From NCBI RefSeq assembly GCF_002174305.1, contig NZ_MIJB01000024.1:1-64000 (forward strand): a stretch of DNA of 64,000 nucleotides, read 5' to 3'. This stretch comes from Aeromicrobium sp. PE09-221 (GTDB lineage Bacteria; Actinomycetota; Actinomycetes; Propionibacteriales; Nocardioidaceae). The notes beneath the pieces are model-generated. The model was not told the DNA's origin. It made no database searches and was given only the letters and a program-made list of their open reading frames with translations. Shown here one piece after another: positions 1 to 9,100 of the stretch (its first letter is position 1; each line of letters starts with the position of its first letter). The position numbers and the translations under genes are program-made.

Positions 1-792
1 GAGCAGGTCGACCAGGTCCGCACCGAGCTCGGCCTTGACCGGCCGGTGTTCCAGCAGTACCTGACCTATCTCGGGGATGTCGTCCGCGGCGACTTCGGGA
101 CCTCCTACTGGCTCCGCATCGATGTCACCAGCATCATCGGCGAACGCGTCTGGGCGACCCTCAGCCTCACGCTCATGGCGTTGGCGATCGCCCTGCTGAT
201 CGCGGTGCCCGCCGGACTGCTCGCGGCCTTCCGCCACAACAAGGCGGTCGACCGGCTCCTCGTGTCCGGCAGCATGCTCGGCAATGCCATCCCGACCTTC
301 TGGATGGCTCCGGTGCTGATCCTGCTGTTCTCCGTGACGATCCCGATCTTCCCGCCCAGCGGGCGGTCGGATATCTCGTCCTATGTCCTTCCGGCCGTGG
401 CGCTGGCAGGCCTGCAGGGAGCCATCCTGTTCAAGATCACGCGCGGCGTGGCCTTGGACATCCTCTCCCAGGACCACATCCGGCTCGCTCGGGCCAAGGG
501 GGTCTACGGCGCCAAGCTCGCGCTGGCCCATGTCTTCCCCAACACCCTGCTACCGGTGCTGACCATGGCAGGTCTCGCCCTCGCGAATCTGCTCAGCAGC
601 GCCATCGTGGTCGAGGTCATCTTCGCCTGGCCAGGTATCGGCTCGACCATGGTCGATGCCGTCCGACAACGCGACTTTCCCCTGGTCCAGGGCATCACCG
701 TGGTGTTCGCGCTGGCTTATGTACTCATTAACACGACGGTGGATCTGCTCTACCGCATCGTCGACCCGCGACTCCGGAAGGCGGAGGCCTGA
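1..792 (+). CDS. Oligopeptide/dipeptide ABC transporter permease, DppB/OppB type (5' partial)
   Basis: Inner-membrane permease of a peptide (or nickel) ABC importer. The reading frame is open from the first base of the window, so the N-terminus lies outside; about 263 residues are visible. Several hydrophobic segments are present, and the cytoplasmic EAA coupling loop is seen as DHIRLARAKG followed by a conserved region ending FAWPGIG, as in the DppB family. The stop is followed after one base by the start of a second permease, so the two form a heterodimeric channel in one operon with two ATPases. The substrate-binding protein is probably upstream, outside the window. The exact peptide substrate cannot be read from sequence. 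Confidence 0.93.
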   Translation, partial: EQVDQVRTELGLDRPVFQQYLTYLGDVVRGDFGTSYWLRIDVTSIIGERVWATLSLTLMALAIALLIAVPAGLLAAFRHNKAVDRLLVSGSMLGNAIPTFWMAPVLILLFSVTIPIFPPSGRSDISSYVLPAVALAGLQGAILFKITRGVALDILSQDHIRLARAKGVYGAKLALAHVFPNTLLPVLTMAGLALANLLSSAIVVEVIFAWPGIGSTMVDAVRQRDFPLVQGITVVFALAYVLINTTVDLLYRIVDPRLRKAEA

Positions 793-793
793 C

Positions 794-1636
794 ATGAAGA
801 ACCACAAGAGCGGCGTGATCGCGGGCGCAGTGCTGATCCTCGTGCTCGTGATGACGGTCGCCGCTCCCCTGCTCACCCCCAGCCCGCCGAATCAGCAGGA
901 CCTCACGGCGGGACTGCTTCCTCCGTTCACCGCCGGCCATCTGCTCGGCACCGACGAGCTCGGTCGCGATGTGCTCTCCCGGCTCATCTACGGAGGTCGG
1001 CCGATCCTGCTGATCGCCTTCGTCAGCACCACGGCCGCGCTCATCGTGGGCGTCATCGCTGGCCTCGCCGCGGGCTTCCTCGGGCGCGGTGCCGACATGG
1101 TCATCATGCGTATCGCCGATATCCAGCTCTCCGTGCCGCCGATCGCCCTCGCGGTGCTGCTCGCCGCCAGCATGGGTCCCGGCGTCAAGAGTGCGATGGT
1201 CGCGATCCCCCTCGTGACGTGGCCGCAGATCGCCCGGGTGGTTCGCGCGGATGTCATGCGGGTGTCGTCCTCGGACTTCGTCGCCCTCGCGCGGGTCGCC
1301 GGTCTCAGTCAGTTCACCATCGCCCGGCGCCATGTCGTGCCGAATGTCTCGACCGTCGTCGTGGTCGTCGGCACGCTGAATCTCGGCGTGGCCGTCATCT
1401 ACTCGGCGGCCATGTCCTTCCTGGGACTCGGCGTGCAGGCACCCCGTGCCGACTGGGGCAACATGCTCGCTGGGGGCACCCAGTACCTCGAATCCTGGTG
1501 GCTGGTCGTGTTCCCCGGCGCCATGCTCACCCTGGTCGTGCTCTGTGTGACGTTGGTGGGTGACGCGCTGCGCGACCGGCTCGATCCCCGCCACACCACC
1601 TCCAACCGAACCGTCGACACCCCCGCGGGAGCGTGA
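794..1636 (+). CDS. Oligopeptide/dipeptide ABC transporter permease, DppC/OppC type
   Basis: Second permease of the peptide importer, 280 residues, the usual length for DppC. An N-terminal hydrophobic segment (about residues 8-30) precedes a periplasmic-side LLGTDELGRDVLSRLIYG motif typical of OppC/DppC, then five further hydrophobic segments. The coupling loop reads DFVALARVAG. ATG at 794 is chosen because it follows the previous stop by one base and matches the family N-terminus; the frame stays open upstream but that part overlaps the first permease. The gene ends in a 4-bp overlap with the downstream ATPase, consistent with translational coupling. Confidence 0.93.
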   Translation: MKNHKSGVIAGAVLILVLVMTVAAPLLTPSPPNQQDLTAGLLPPFTAGHLLGTDELGRDVLSRLIYGGRPILLIAFVSTTAALIVGVIAGLAAGFLGRGADMVIMRIADIQLSVPPIALAVLLAASMGPGVKSAMVAIPLVTWPQIARVVRADVMRVSSSDFVALARVAGLSQFTIARRHVVPNVSTVVVVVGTLNLGVAVIYSAAMSFLGLGVQAPRADWGNMLAGGTQYLESWWLVVFPGAMLTLVVLCVTLVGDALRDRLDPRHTTSNRTVDTPAGA

Positions 1637-2589
1637 CCACCGTGACTGTTCTCTCCGTGAAGAATCTCGTCGTCACCGCATCCTCCTCGCGGCGGCGCAT
1701 CGTCGACGACCTCAGCTTCGAGGTCGAGCCGGGTGAGATCCTCGCCATCGTCGGTGAGTCCGGCAGCGGCAAGTCGACGGCGTGCCTCGCGATCATCGGA
1801 CTCCTCGGCGAAGGCCTCGAGATCGAATCAGGGGTCATCGATCTGGCGGGCACCGATGTCGCCGGATTCGACGAGCGGGCCTGGCGCTCGCAGCGCGGCA
1901 ACACCGTCGGAATGATCTTCCAGGACTCGCTCGCAGCATTGAACCCGGTGCGTACGATCGGCTTCCAACTCCGCGAGGCCTGGCAGAAGCACAACAGCGG
2001 AGGCCGCGAGGCCGCCAGCGACTGGGCCCGCAAGCGCCTCTCGTCGCTGGGCTTCACCGACCCCGATGCCATCCTGCGCGCCTATCCGCATGAGCTCAGC
2101 GGCGGCATGCGCCAGCGCGTCTGCGCAGCCATCGCCTACACCGGCGAGCCCGATGTGGTGCTGGCCGACGAGCCGACGACGGCCCTCGATGTCTCGCTCC
2201 AGGGACGCATGCTGCGCCTGCTCATCGACGAGACCCGGGCCACCGGCAATGCGCTGGTGCTGGTCAGCCACGACATGGCGGTCGTCGAGGCCGTCGCCGA
2301 TCATATCGTCGTCATGTACGGCGGCCGTGCGCTCGAGCGAGGACCGGCGAGCGTGGTCCTCGCGGAGCCGGCCAGCCCGTACACGCGTGCGCTGATGAAC
2401 TCGATCCCCACCCTCGACCCGGATTCGCGCGGTCACGATCTGCCGACGATCGCAGGCGAGTACGTACCCGTGTCCAGTGGTTGCCCCTTCCGTGAACGGT
2501 GCCACCGAGCCAGTGACATCTGTTCACAGGAGTTCCCCCCAGCTCAGACCGACGACCACGGAAGGACCTTCTGGTGTTGGAATCCGTAA
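1633..2589 (+). CDS. Peptide ABC transporter ATP-binding protein, DppD/OppD type
   Basis: Cytoplasmic ATPase of the importer, 318 residues. The Walker A motif GESGSGKST is at about residues 40-48, the signature LSGGMRQR near 155 and Walker B VVLADEPTTALD near 175. The C-terminal oligopeptide-transporter extension carries the cysteine cluster CPFRERC...C that binds an iron-sulfur cluster in some DppD proteins. The start is GTG overlapping the previous stop by 4 bp. The gene overlaps the second ATPase gene by 16 bp, so all four genes are one transcription unit. ATP hydrolysis here would drive peptide uptake with the paired ATPase. Confidence 0.93.
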   Translation: MTTVTVLSVKNLVVTASSSRRRIVDDLSFEVEPGEILAIVGESGSGKSTACLAIIGLLGEGLEIESGVIDLAGTDVAGFDERAWRSQRGNTVGMIFQDSLAALNPVRTIGFQLREAWQKHNSGGREAASDWARKRLSSLGFTDPDAILRAYPHELSGGMRQRVCAAIAYTGEPDVVLADEPTTALDVSLQGRMLRLLIDETRATGNALVLVSHDMAVVEAVADHIVVMYGGRALERGPASVVLAEPASPYTRALMNSIPTLDPDSRGHDLPTIAGEYVPVSSGCPFRERCHRASDICSQEFPPAQTDDHGRTFWCWNP

Positions 2590-3473
2590 ACGCACCCACC
2601 GATGAACTGCTGTCGGCGGTCGATGTCGAACGCGTCTTCGGCAAGAAGAAGCCGGTGCCGGCTCTGGCCGGGGTCGATGTCAGCGTGCTGCGCGGGCGCT
2701 CGGTCGGTATCGCCGGCGAGTCCGGCAGCGGCAAGTCGACGCTGCTGAAACTGCTGCTCGCCCTCGACCGTCCGACCTCCGGGTCCGTCCGCTTCGAGGG
2801 CGTGGACCTCAACAGTCTCGGCGGGGCGGGGATGAAGCAGTACCGTTCCCGGGTCCAGGCCGTCTTCCAAGATCCCTCGGGGTCCTTCAACCCGCGCCAG
2901 CGCATCGGCTCGATCATCACCGAGCCTCTCGCCACGCGCCAGTCCCTCAGCTCGAGCGAACGGGTGGATCACGGGGAGACTCTGCTGCGCTCCGTCGACC
3001 TTCCCGCTGGCTTCATCTCGCGGTACCCGCATGAGCTGAGCGGCGGCCAGAAGCAGCGCGTCGCCATCGCCCGCGCCCTCGGCTGTGGGCCCGAGGTCGT
3101 GCTCCTGGACGAGCCGGTCACGGCCCTCGATATCTCCGTGCGCGGGGCCATCCTCAATCTCTTGAAGAGGAAGGCCACCGACTCCGGGGTGACCTATGTG
3201 GTGGTCTCGCACGATCTCAGCGCGATCTTCCACCTCACCGACTACCTCTATGTCATGCGGCGCGGCATCGTGGTCGAGTCGGGTCCGACGGTGCAACTCG
3301 TCGCCGATCCTCGCCATCCGTACACTCGGCGCCTCGTGGACTCGATCGGCGACCCCCTCGCCGGCTACCACGATCGCGGCACCGCGGGCGAGGTCCGCGA
3401 GGGCGAGGTGGACGACCCCGGTGATGACACGCCCTTCACGGACCTGGGCGAGGGCCACGTCGCCCGCATATGA
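2574..3473 (+). CDS. Peptide ABC transporter ATP-binding protein, DppF/OppF type
   Basis: Second ATPase of the importer, 299 residues. Walker A GESGSGKST lies near residue 48, the signature LSGGQKQR near 155, and Walker B VVLLDEPVTALD follows. GTG at 2574 sits inside the end of the previous gene. The protein is slightly short for the family: after the nucleotide-binding domain it ends in an acidic tail (rich in Asp, Glu and Gly) and lacks the cysteine cluster that its partner has. This could be a natural variant or lineage-specific loss; the ATPase core is complete. Confidence 0.9.
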   Translation: MLESVNAPTDELLSAVDVERVFGKKKPVPALAGVDVSVLRGRSVGIAGESGSGKSTLLKLLLALDRPTSGSVRFEGVDLNSLGGAGMKQYRSRVQAVFQDPSGSFNPRQRIGSIITEPLATRQSLSSSERVDHGETLLRSVDLPAGFISRYPHELSGGQKQRVAIARALGCGPEVVLLDEPVTALDISVRGAILNLLKRKATDSGVTYVVVSHDLSAIFHLTDYLYVMRRGIVVESGPTVQLVADPRHPYTRRLVDSIGDPLAGYHDRGTAGEVREGEVDDPGDDTPFTDLGEGHVARI

Positions 3474-3497
3474 GCACACCCAGTCGGCCAACACGAA

Positions 3498-3503
3498 TAG
3501 GAT
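3498..3503 (+). promoter_or_regulatory. -10-like hexamer for leaderless tetR transcript
   Basis: TAGGAT lies exactly 6 nt before the GTG start of the TetR gene, the spacing expected if transcription begins at or next to the start codon. No well-spaced Shine-Dalgarno sequence fits. Inferred from position only. Confidence 0.35.
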
Positions 3504-3509
3504 GAGGCT

Positions 3510-4169
3510 GTGTCGGGAAATACGTGGTCGATCCGTGACGAGAAGGATCGCGAAGGAACATGGCGCCGCCGCCAGCTGGTGGACGCTGCCCGCACGGTCT
3601 TCGAACGCAAGGGCTATGGTCCGGCGACGGTCTCCGACATCACCAAGGAGGCCGGGGTCAGCCGCCCGACCTTCTACGTCTACTTCGCATCCAAGGAGGA
3701 TGTCTTCTCGGTCATCGCCGAGGAGGTCCGCGATGCCTTCCGCGATGCTCAGCGCTTCAACGACCTCGATCCCGATGACGTCGACGCGGTGCTCACCGTC
3801 ACCGTGGAGTCGACCTTCCAACTCGCGATCGATCACATCGCGCTGATCTCGATCCTGGATCACCAGGCGCTCTCCGATCCCGAGATCCGGGCTCTGTGCA
3901 CGTCGATACGCACCAGGGGCATCCAGCGCACGACGCGGTACCTCGAGGGGCAAGTGGACAAGGGCGTGCTCGAGCTCTCGGTCGAGCCGCACGCACTGGC
4001 CATGATGGGGTCGAGCATGAACGAGCGGTACGCCGCCCTGGTCGTCTTCGGGGAGATCGACCGGGAGACGGCCATCGATCACATGATGCAAGTGTGGGCC
4101 GCCGTCACGGACCGCCCGCAGCTCGCCACGATGCGGGCGGACACCGTGTCGCAGCAACGCCAGAACTAG
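3510..4169 (+). CDS. TetR-family transcriptional regulator, probable regulator of the acyl-CoA carboxylase operon
   Basis: 219-residue one-component repressor. The N-terminal TetR_N domain covers about residues 20-65 with the helix-turn-helix at 40-59 (TVSDITKEAGVSRPTFYVYF). The C-terminal ligand domain is all-helical and poorly conserved, as usual. The gene is followed by a 20-bp inverted repeat that overlaps a sigma70-like promoter for the acyl-CoA carboxylase gene, so I infer that it represses the carboxylase-ligase operon, perhaps in response to an acyl-CoA. GTG start. The peptide importer upstream is on the same strand but separated by 36 bp and may be a separate unit. Confidence 0.85.
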   Translation: MSGNTWSIRDEKDREGTWRRRQLVDAARTVFERKGYGPATVSDITKEAGVSRPTFYVYFASKEDVFSVIAEEVRDAFRDAQRFNDLDPDDVDAVLTVTVESTFQLAIDHIALISILDHQALSDPEIRALCTSIRTRGIQRTTRYLEGQVDKGVLELSVEPHALAMMGSSMNERYAALVVFGEIDRETAIDHMMQVWAAVTDRPQLATMRADTVSQQRQN

Positions 4170-4208
4170 AGCACTCCCCTGGTCTTCCGGGGATGGCCGC
4201 ACATTTCG

Positions 4209-4239
4209 TTGACATTAACGTCAATGTCATTGTTATGAT
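4209..4239 (+). promoter_or_regulatory. Sigma70-like promoter for acyl-CoA carboxylase operon
   Basis: TTGACA at 4209-4214 is followed by possible -10 hexamers TGTTAT (4231-4236, spacer 16) or TATGAT (4234-4239, spacer 19). A GGAGG ribosome-binding site lies at 4259-4263, 7 bases before the ATG at 4271. The AT-rich patch stands out in this high-GC window. Confidence 0.55.
4210..4229. promoter_or_regulatory. Perfect inverted repeat, probable TetR operator
   Basis: TGACATT-AACGTC-AATGTCA is a perfect 7-bp inverted repeat with a 6-bp spacer. It overlaps the -35 hexamer TTGACA (4209-4214) of the carboxylase promoter, as expected for repression by steric exclusion. The upstream TetR protein is the obvious candidate ligand. 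Confidence 0.65.
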
Positions 4240-4270
4240 GATCCCACTACTGGTCTATGGAGGCAGCTCG

Positions 4271-7200
4271 ATGAGAGTCCTGATCGCTAACCGAGGCGAG
4301 ATCGCCGCACGCATCGGCCGCGCGCTCGACGAGCTGGGCTGGGCGGCCCAGCCGGTCCATGCCCGGGGTGAAGCACCGCAGACACCTGGCTCTGCGGAGC
4401 TGCCGGGCCACGGCATCACCGCCTATCTCGACGTGGAAGGCATCATCGACACGGCCATCGCGACCGGCTGCGATGCGCTGCATCCCGGCTACGGATTCCT
4501 CAGTGAGAGCCCCGAGTTGGCACGCGCCTGCGAGAGCGCCGGTCTCATCTTCGTCGGCCCGTCGCCCTCCATCCTCAGCCTCTTCGGCGACAAAGGCACC
4601 GCACGAGATCACGCCGTCTCCCTGGGCCTGCCCGTCATGGCTGCTACCGGAGCGTCCGCCACGCTCGAGGACGTCACCGAGCTCTTCTCCACCTACCGCG
4701 ACGGCATCATGATCAAGGCGACCTCCGGCGGCGGTGGGCGCGGCATGCGCGAGGTCTACCGCGCCGAGGACCTCGCCGAGGCCTACGAGTCCTGCCGCTC
4801 GGAGGCGCGGCGCGCCTTCGGTGGCGACACCGTGTACGCCGAGCGACTGATGACCGATGCGAAGCACATCGAGATCCAGGTGCTGGGCGATGGCACCGGG
4901 GCCGTGAGCATCCTCGGCGAACGCGAATGCAGCGTCCAGCGCCGTCACCAGAAGATCCTGGAGTTCGCCCCTAGCCCGAGCCTCAACGACGCGGAGCGCG
5001 CCCTGCTCAGCGACCACGCACGCCGACTCATCGCACCGCTCGGCTACCGCGGCCTGGCAACGGTCGAGTTCCTGGTGTCCACGGCCAGCCTCGGCTCCGC
5101 GGACGGCTCAGGACTCGATCTGGCGTTCATCGAGGTCAATCCCCGCGTCCAGGTCGAGCACACTGTGACGGAGGAAGTGGTCGGCGTGGATCTGGTCGCC
5201 GCCCAGCTGCGCGTGGCCACCGGCACGACGCTCGTCGAGCTCGGCCTGGCCGAGGACCGGCTTCCGGCGGCCGGCGTGTTCGCCATCCAGTCGCGCGTCA
5301 ACGCCGAGCGCATCCACGCCGGGGCGAGCGTGGCGACCACCGGAACCGTGACCGAGCTCGCATGGCCCGAAGGCATCCGCGTGGACACCTATCTGCGGGA
5401 GGGAACGGTCGTCGACGGCACCTTCGACTCCCTCCTCGCGAAGGTCATCACCCGCACCGAGGGCTCCTGGCGCGAGGCCTGCGCCGACGCGCTCACGGCC
5501 GTGGACCACCTGACGATCCGGGGTATCGAGACCAATACACCGTTGCTGCGCCGACTGCTGACCGACCCGCAAGTCCTCGCCGGCAGCGTGACCACCGCCC
5601 ACCTGGACGCGTGGCTCGCCCGCGAGGCCGAGGCGCAGGCACCCGCCGGGGGCGACACACATCTCATCTCGCCGCTCCCCGGGACGGTCGTGGCGATCGG
5701 CGCCGCACCCGGCGATGTCATCGGGACCCGGACTGCCGCCATCACCCTCGAGGCGATGAAGATGGAACACCCGGTGCGGCCCACCACGCCGTCGGTGCTG
5801 ACCGAACTGCTCGTGAAGGTCGGCGATCAGGTGGCACCCGGCGAGGTTCTCGCGATCCTTTCACCCGCCCACGAGCACGTGGAGAATGACGACACCGGCG
5901 CTGGTGTCGACCTCGACTACGTGCGCCCCGATCTCGCCGAGCTCCAGGAGCGCAAACGCCTCACGCTCGACGACGCGCGCCCCGAGGCGGTGGCCAAGCG
6001 TCACGCCCATGGTCACCTCATGGCGCGCGAATGGATCGATCAGCTGCTCGACGGGGACTCCTTCGTCGAATACGGCTCCTTCCCCGTAGCAGCGCAGCGG
6101 TCACGCCGTTCACTCGATGATCTCGTCGTGAACACCCCCGCCGACGGCATCCTCACCGGCCTAGGCCGCGTGAACGGCCAGCAGATCGGCGTGCTCGCCT
6201 ATGACTACACGGTTCTCGCTGGAACACAGGGCTACTTCAACCACAAGAAGACCGACCGGTTGCTCGGGATCGCCAAGGACAAGCGCATCCCCGTGGTGTT
6301 CTTCGCCGAGGGCGGTGGCGGTCGTCCCGGGGACACCGACACCGAGCTGACCCTCGCGGCCGGGCTCAACGTCCAGACCTTCGCCATGATGGGTTCCCTG
6401 AGCGGCGTCGTGCCGAGTGTCGGCATCCTCACCGGACGATGCTTCGCCGGCAATGCGGCACTCCTCGGCAGCTGCGATGTCATCATCGCCACCGCCGATG
6501 CCAATGTGGGCATGGCCGGACCGGCGATGATCGAAGGGGGCGGGCTCGGGAACTACCGCCCCGAGGACATCGGCCCGATGAGCGTCCAGGCCCCGAACGG
6601 CGTCGTCGACGTCCTCGTGGAGGACGATGCCGAGGCCATCGAGACCGCACAACGCTATCTCTCCTATTTCAGCGGAGAAACCGCCGAGTGGACCGCCACC
6701 GATCAGCGTCGCCTGCGCCACGTCGTCGGTGAGAACCGCAAGCAGGTGTACGACCAGCGCGAGCTCATCTCGATCCTGGCCGATGACGACTCCGTCCTGG
6801 AGCTGCGCCGTGACTTCGGCATCGGGGCGATCACCGCGCTGGTCCGCGTCGAGGGTCGACCGATGGGCCTCGTGGCGAACAACCCGGTCCACCTCGGTGG
6901 CGCGATCGATGCCGACGCCGCCGACAAGATGGCCCGTTTCCTGCAGCTCTGCGATGCCCACGGCCTGCCGGTGGTCTCGCTATGCGACACCCCAGGGTTC
7001 ATGGTCGGACCCGACTCGGAGGAGACAGCTACGGTCCGCCACTTCGGCCGCCTGTTCGTGATCGGTGCCCACCTGCGCGTGCCGATGATCACCGTCATCC
7101 TTCGCAAGGCGTACGGCCTCGGCGCGCAGGCCATGGCTGCGGGCAGCTTCGCCCGGACCGCGGCCACCATCGCCTGGCCCACCGGCGAGATCGGGGGCAT

Positions 7201-7453
7201 GGGACTCGAGGGAGCAGTCCGGCTCGGCTTCGCCAAAGAACTGGACGGCATCGCCGATCCCGAGGCCAAGGAGCGCCGCTACAACGAGCTGCTGGACGCC
7301 CACTATGAGACCGGCAAGGCCATCAACGGCGCCATGAAGCACGAGTTCGACGAGGTCATCGACCCTCTCGACACCCGTCGCTGGATCACGGCGGTCATCG
7401 GCGATTGGGTGCCCGGCACCATCCCCGGCGGTCGCTACGTCGACACCTGGTAA
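4271..7453 (+). CDS. Single-chain acyl-CoA carboxylase (biotin carboxylase-BCCP-carboxyltransferase fusion)
   Basis: A 1060-residue biotin-dependent carboxylase with all parts in one chain. Residues 1 to about 450 are biotin carboxylase: RVLIANRGEIAARI at the N-terminus, the Gly-rich ATP loop GGGGRGM near 150, and EVNPRVQVEHTVTEE near 290. A biotinyl domain follows with EAMKM and the predicted biotinylated Lys497. Residues from about 555 to the end are carboxyltransferase, with FAEGGGGRPG near 678 and CDTPGFMVG near 900. The enzyme would carboxylate an acyl-CoA using bicarbonate and ATP. The family includes single-chain long-chain acyl-CoA carboxylases, but the substrate is not readable here. 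ATG 4271 is chosen over the longer open frame because it has a GGAGG site and begins at the conserved N-terminus. Confidence 0.93.
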   Translation: MRVLIANRGEIAARIGRALDELGWAAQPVHARGEAPQTPGSAELPGHGITAYLDVEGIIDTAIATGCDALHPGYGFLSESPELARACESAGLIFVGPSPSILSLFGDKGTARDHAVSLGLPVMAATGASATLEDVTELFSTYRDGIMIKATSGGGGRGMREVYRAEDLAEAYESCRSEARRAFGGDTVYAERLMTDAKHIEIQVLGDGTGAVSILGERECSVQRRHQKILEFAPSPSLNDAERALLSDHARRLIAPLGYRGLATVEFLVSTASLGSADGSGLDLAFIEVNPRVQVEHTVTEEVVGVDLVAAQLRVATGTTLVELGLAEDRLPAAGVFAIQSRVNAERIHAGASVATTGTVTELAWPEGIRVDTYLREGTVVDGTFDSLLAKVITRTEGSWREACADALTAVDHLTIRGIETNTPLLRRLLTDPQVLAGSVTTAHLDAWLAREAEAQAPAGGDTHLISPLPGTVVAIGAAPGDVIGTRTAAITLEAMKMEHPVRPTTPSVLTELLVKVGDQVAPGEVLAILSPAHEHVENDDTGAGVDLDYVRPDLAELQERKRLTLDDARPEAVAKRHAHGHLMAREWIDQLLDGDSFVEYGSFPVAAQRSRRSLDDLVVNTPADGILTGLGRVNGQQIGVLAYDYTVLAGTQGYFNHKKTDRLLGIAKDKRIPVVFFAEGGGGRPGDTDTELTLAAGLNVQTFAMMGSLSGVVPSVGILTGRCFAGNAALLGSCDVIIATADANVGMAGPAMIEGGGLGNYRPEDIGPMSVQAPNGVVDVLVEDDAEAIETAQRYLSYFSGETAEWTATDQRRLRHVVGENRKQVYDQRELISILADDDSVLELRRDFGIGAITALVRVEGRPMGLVANNPVHLGGAIDADAADKMARFLQLCDAHGLPVVSLCDTPGFMVGPDSEETATVRHFGRLFVIGAHLRVPMITVILRKAYGLGAQAMAAGSFARTAATIAWPTGEIGGMGLEGAVRLGFAKELDGIADPEAKERRYNELLDAHYETGKAINGAMKHEFDEVIDPLDTRRWITAVIGDWVPGTIPGGRYVDTW

Positions 7454-7465
7454 GAGAGGAACCCC

Positions 7466-9100
7466 ATGACCACCTTGGACGCCTACATCGACAACCTGCG
7501 AGCACTGCAGGCACGACGACGACCCGCCGGGATACCCGACCACGTGATCTACCCGGCCGGCGAGATCACCATCCCCGCGCATGTGAGCCACTGGGCAGTC
7601 GAGCGACCCGAGACCACGGCGCTGACCTTCGACGGCACCGGCTACACCTACCCCGAGCTCGACGACCTCCACCGACGGCTCGCCGGCTGGATGGCCGAGC
7701 AGGGGATCTCGCGAGGCGATCGGGTCGCGGTCTATCTCGGCAACAGCCCGCAGTTCGTCATCGCCTTCCTGGCCATCCTGCGGCTGGGCGCCGTGCATGT
7801 GCCGGTCAACCCCATGTTCGCACCCGCTGAGCTGACACACGAGCTGCGCGACGCGGAGCCCATCCTGATCGTCACGAGTCGTGCGCTGGCCGACACCGTG
7901 GAGCAGGTGCAGGGACGTCTCCAGCAGCGGGTTCCCGTGCTGACCATCGAGGAGGGTTGGGCCGAGGCCGTCACCCACGAGCCCTTCGCGGGAGACGACG
8001 GCGACCTCGATGCCCTCGCCGCGCTCAACTACACCGGGGGCACGACCGGCCTGCCGAAGGGCTGCCAGCACACCCAGCGACACATGCTCTACACCGCGGC
8101 ATCCGCGGCCACGGCGACCCAGCTCTCCGCCGATCCCGGTTTCACCAGCCTGTGCTATCTGCCGATCTTCTGGATCGCCGGCGAGGACCTCGGGATCCTG
8201 CTCCCCTTCGTGCTGGGCGGCACGAGCGTGCTGTTGGCCCGCTGGGATGCCGCGACCGTGCTCGATGCGATCGAGGAGTTCGGCGTCAGCGTCATGACCG
8301 GCACGGTGGAGAACTACCTGGAGCTGATGGCACGTCCCGATATCGGTGAGCGCGATCTGTCGTCGCTGGTGGATCCCCAGGCCGTCTCCTTCGTCCGCAA
8401 GATGACGCCGCAGGTGCGCGCCGACTGGGCCGCCGCGGCGCCGACGAGCGGGACGCTGCGCGAGTCGTCCTATGGCATGACCGAGACGCACACGATCGAC
8501 TGCGTGCCCTATGGCTTCGCGACCGATGACGAGGATCTTCTGGCCGAGCCCGTGTTCTGCGGCCTGCCGGTGCCGGGTACCGATATCGCGGTCGTCGAAT
8601 TCGGCACCCAGACGCCTCTGCCGCTGGGTGAGGTCGGCGAGATCATCGTCCGCAGTCCCTCGGTGACCGACGGCTACTGGCGCAACCCCGAGGCGACGGC
8701 CGACCAGCTCGTCGACGGTTGGATCCACACAGGCGACAACGGCCGCATCGACGAGCAGGGCCTGCTGCACTACCTCGGTCGTCGCAAGGAGATGATCAAG
8801 GTCAAGGGCATGAGCGTGTTCCCCGCAGAGATCGAGGTGCTGCTCGCTCAGCATCCGCTGGTGGAGTCGGTGGCCGTGGTCCCAACCGATGATCCGGAAT
8901 CCGGTCAGCGGCCCGTGGCCTTCGTCCTGCCCGCTGAGGGGGCGACGGTGACGGCCGAGGAACTGGTTTCCTGGAGCCGCGAGAACATGGCGACCTACAA
9001 GGTCCCGCTCGTCAAGGTCGTCGGCGCTCTGCCCATGACCGCCACCGGCAAGGTGCGGAAGCACGAGCTCGCCGAGGAGGCCGCCGCCCTCAATCGCTGA
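7466..9100 (+). CDS. AMP-forming acyl-CoA synthetase/ligase
   Basis: 544-residue member of the ANL adenylate-forming superfamily. It would activate a carboxylic acid with ATP to an acyl-adenylate and then to acyl-CoA. Motifs seen are the P-loop YTGGTTGLPKG near residue 190, YGMTE near 337, DGWIHTGDNG near 420, the hinge MSVFPAEIE near 450, and the C-terminal catalytic lysine in TATGKVRK near 528. The gene starts 12 bp after the carboxylase stop with an AGAGAGGA ribosome-binding site, so the pair is an operon: the ligase probably supplies the acyl-CoA that the carboxylase uses. Chain length of the substrate is unknown. Confidence 0.92.
   Translation: MTTLDAYIDNLRALQARRRPAGIPDHVIYPAGEITIPAHVSHWAVERPETTALTFDGTGYTYPELDDLHRRLAGWMAEQGISRGDRVAVYLGNSPQFVIAFLAILRLGAVHVPVNPMFAPAELTHELRDAEPILIVTSRALADTVEQVQGRLQQRVPVLTIEEGWAEAVTHEPFAGDDGDLDALAALNYTGGTTGLPKGCQHTQRHMLYTAASAATATQLSADPGFTSLCYLPIFWIAGEDLGILLPFVLGGTSVLLARWDAATVLDAIEEFGVSVMTGTVENYLELMARPDIGERDLSSLVDPQAVSFVRKMTPQVRADWAAAAPTSGTLRESSYGMTETHTIDCVPYGFATDDEDLLAEPVFCGLPVPGTDIAVVEFGTQTPLPLGEVGEIIVRSPSVTDGYWRNPEATADQLVDGWIHTGDNGRIDEQGLLHYLGRRKEMIKVKGMSVFPAEIEVLLAQHPLVESVAVVPTDDPESGQRPVAFVLPAEGATVTAEELVSWSRENMATYKVPLVKVVGALPMTATGKVRKHELAEEAAALNR

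Noticed and set aside
3896-4270. In-frame extension of the acyl-CoA carboxylase upstream of 4271
   Set aside because: It overlaps the TetR gene and the operator, and the conserved biotin carboxylase N-terminus begins at 4271 after a good ribosome-binding site.
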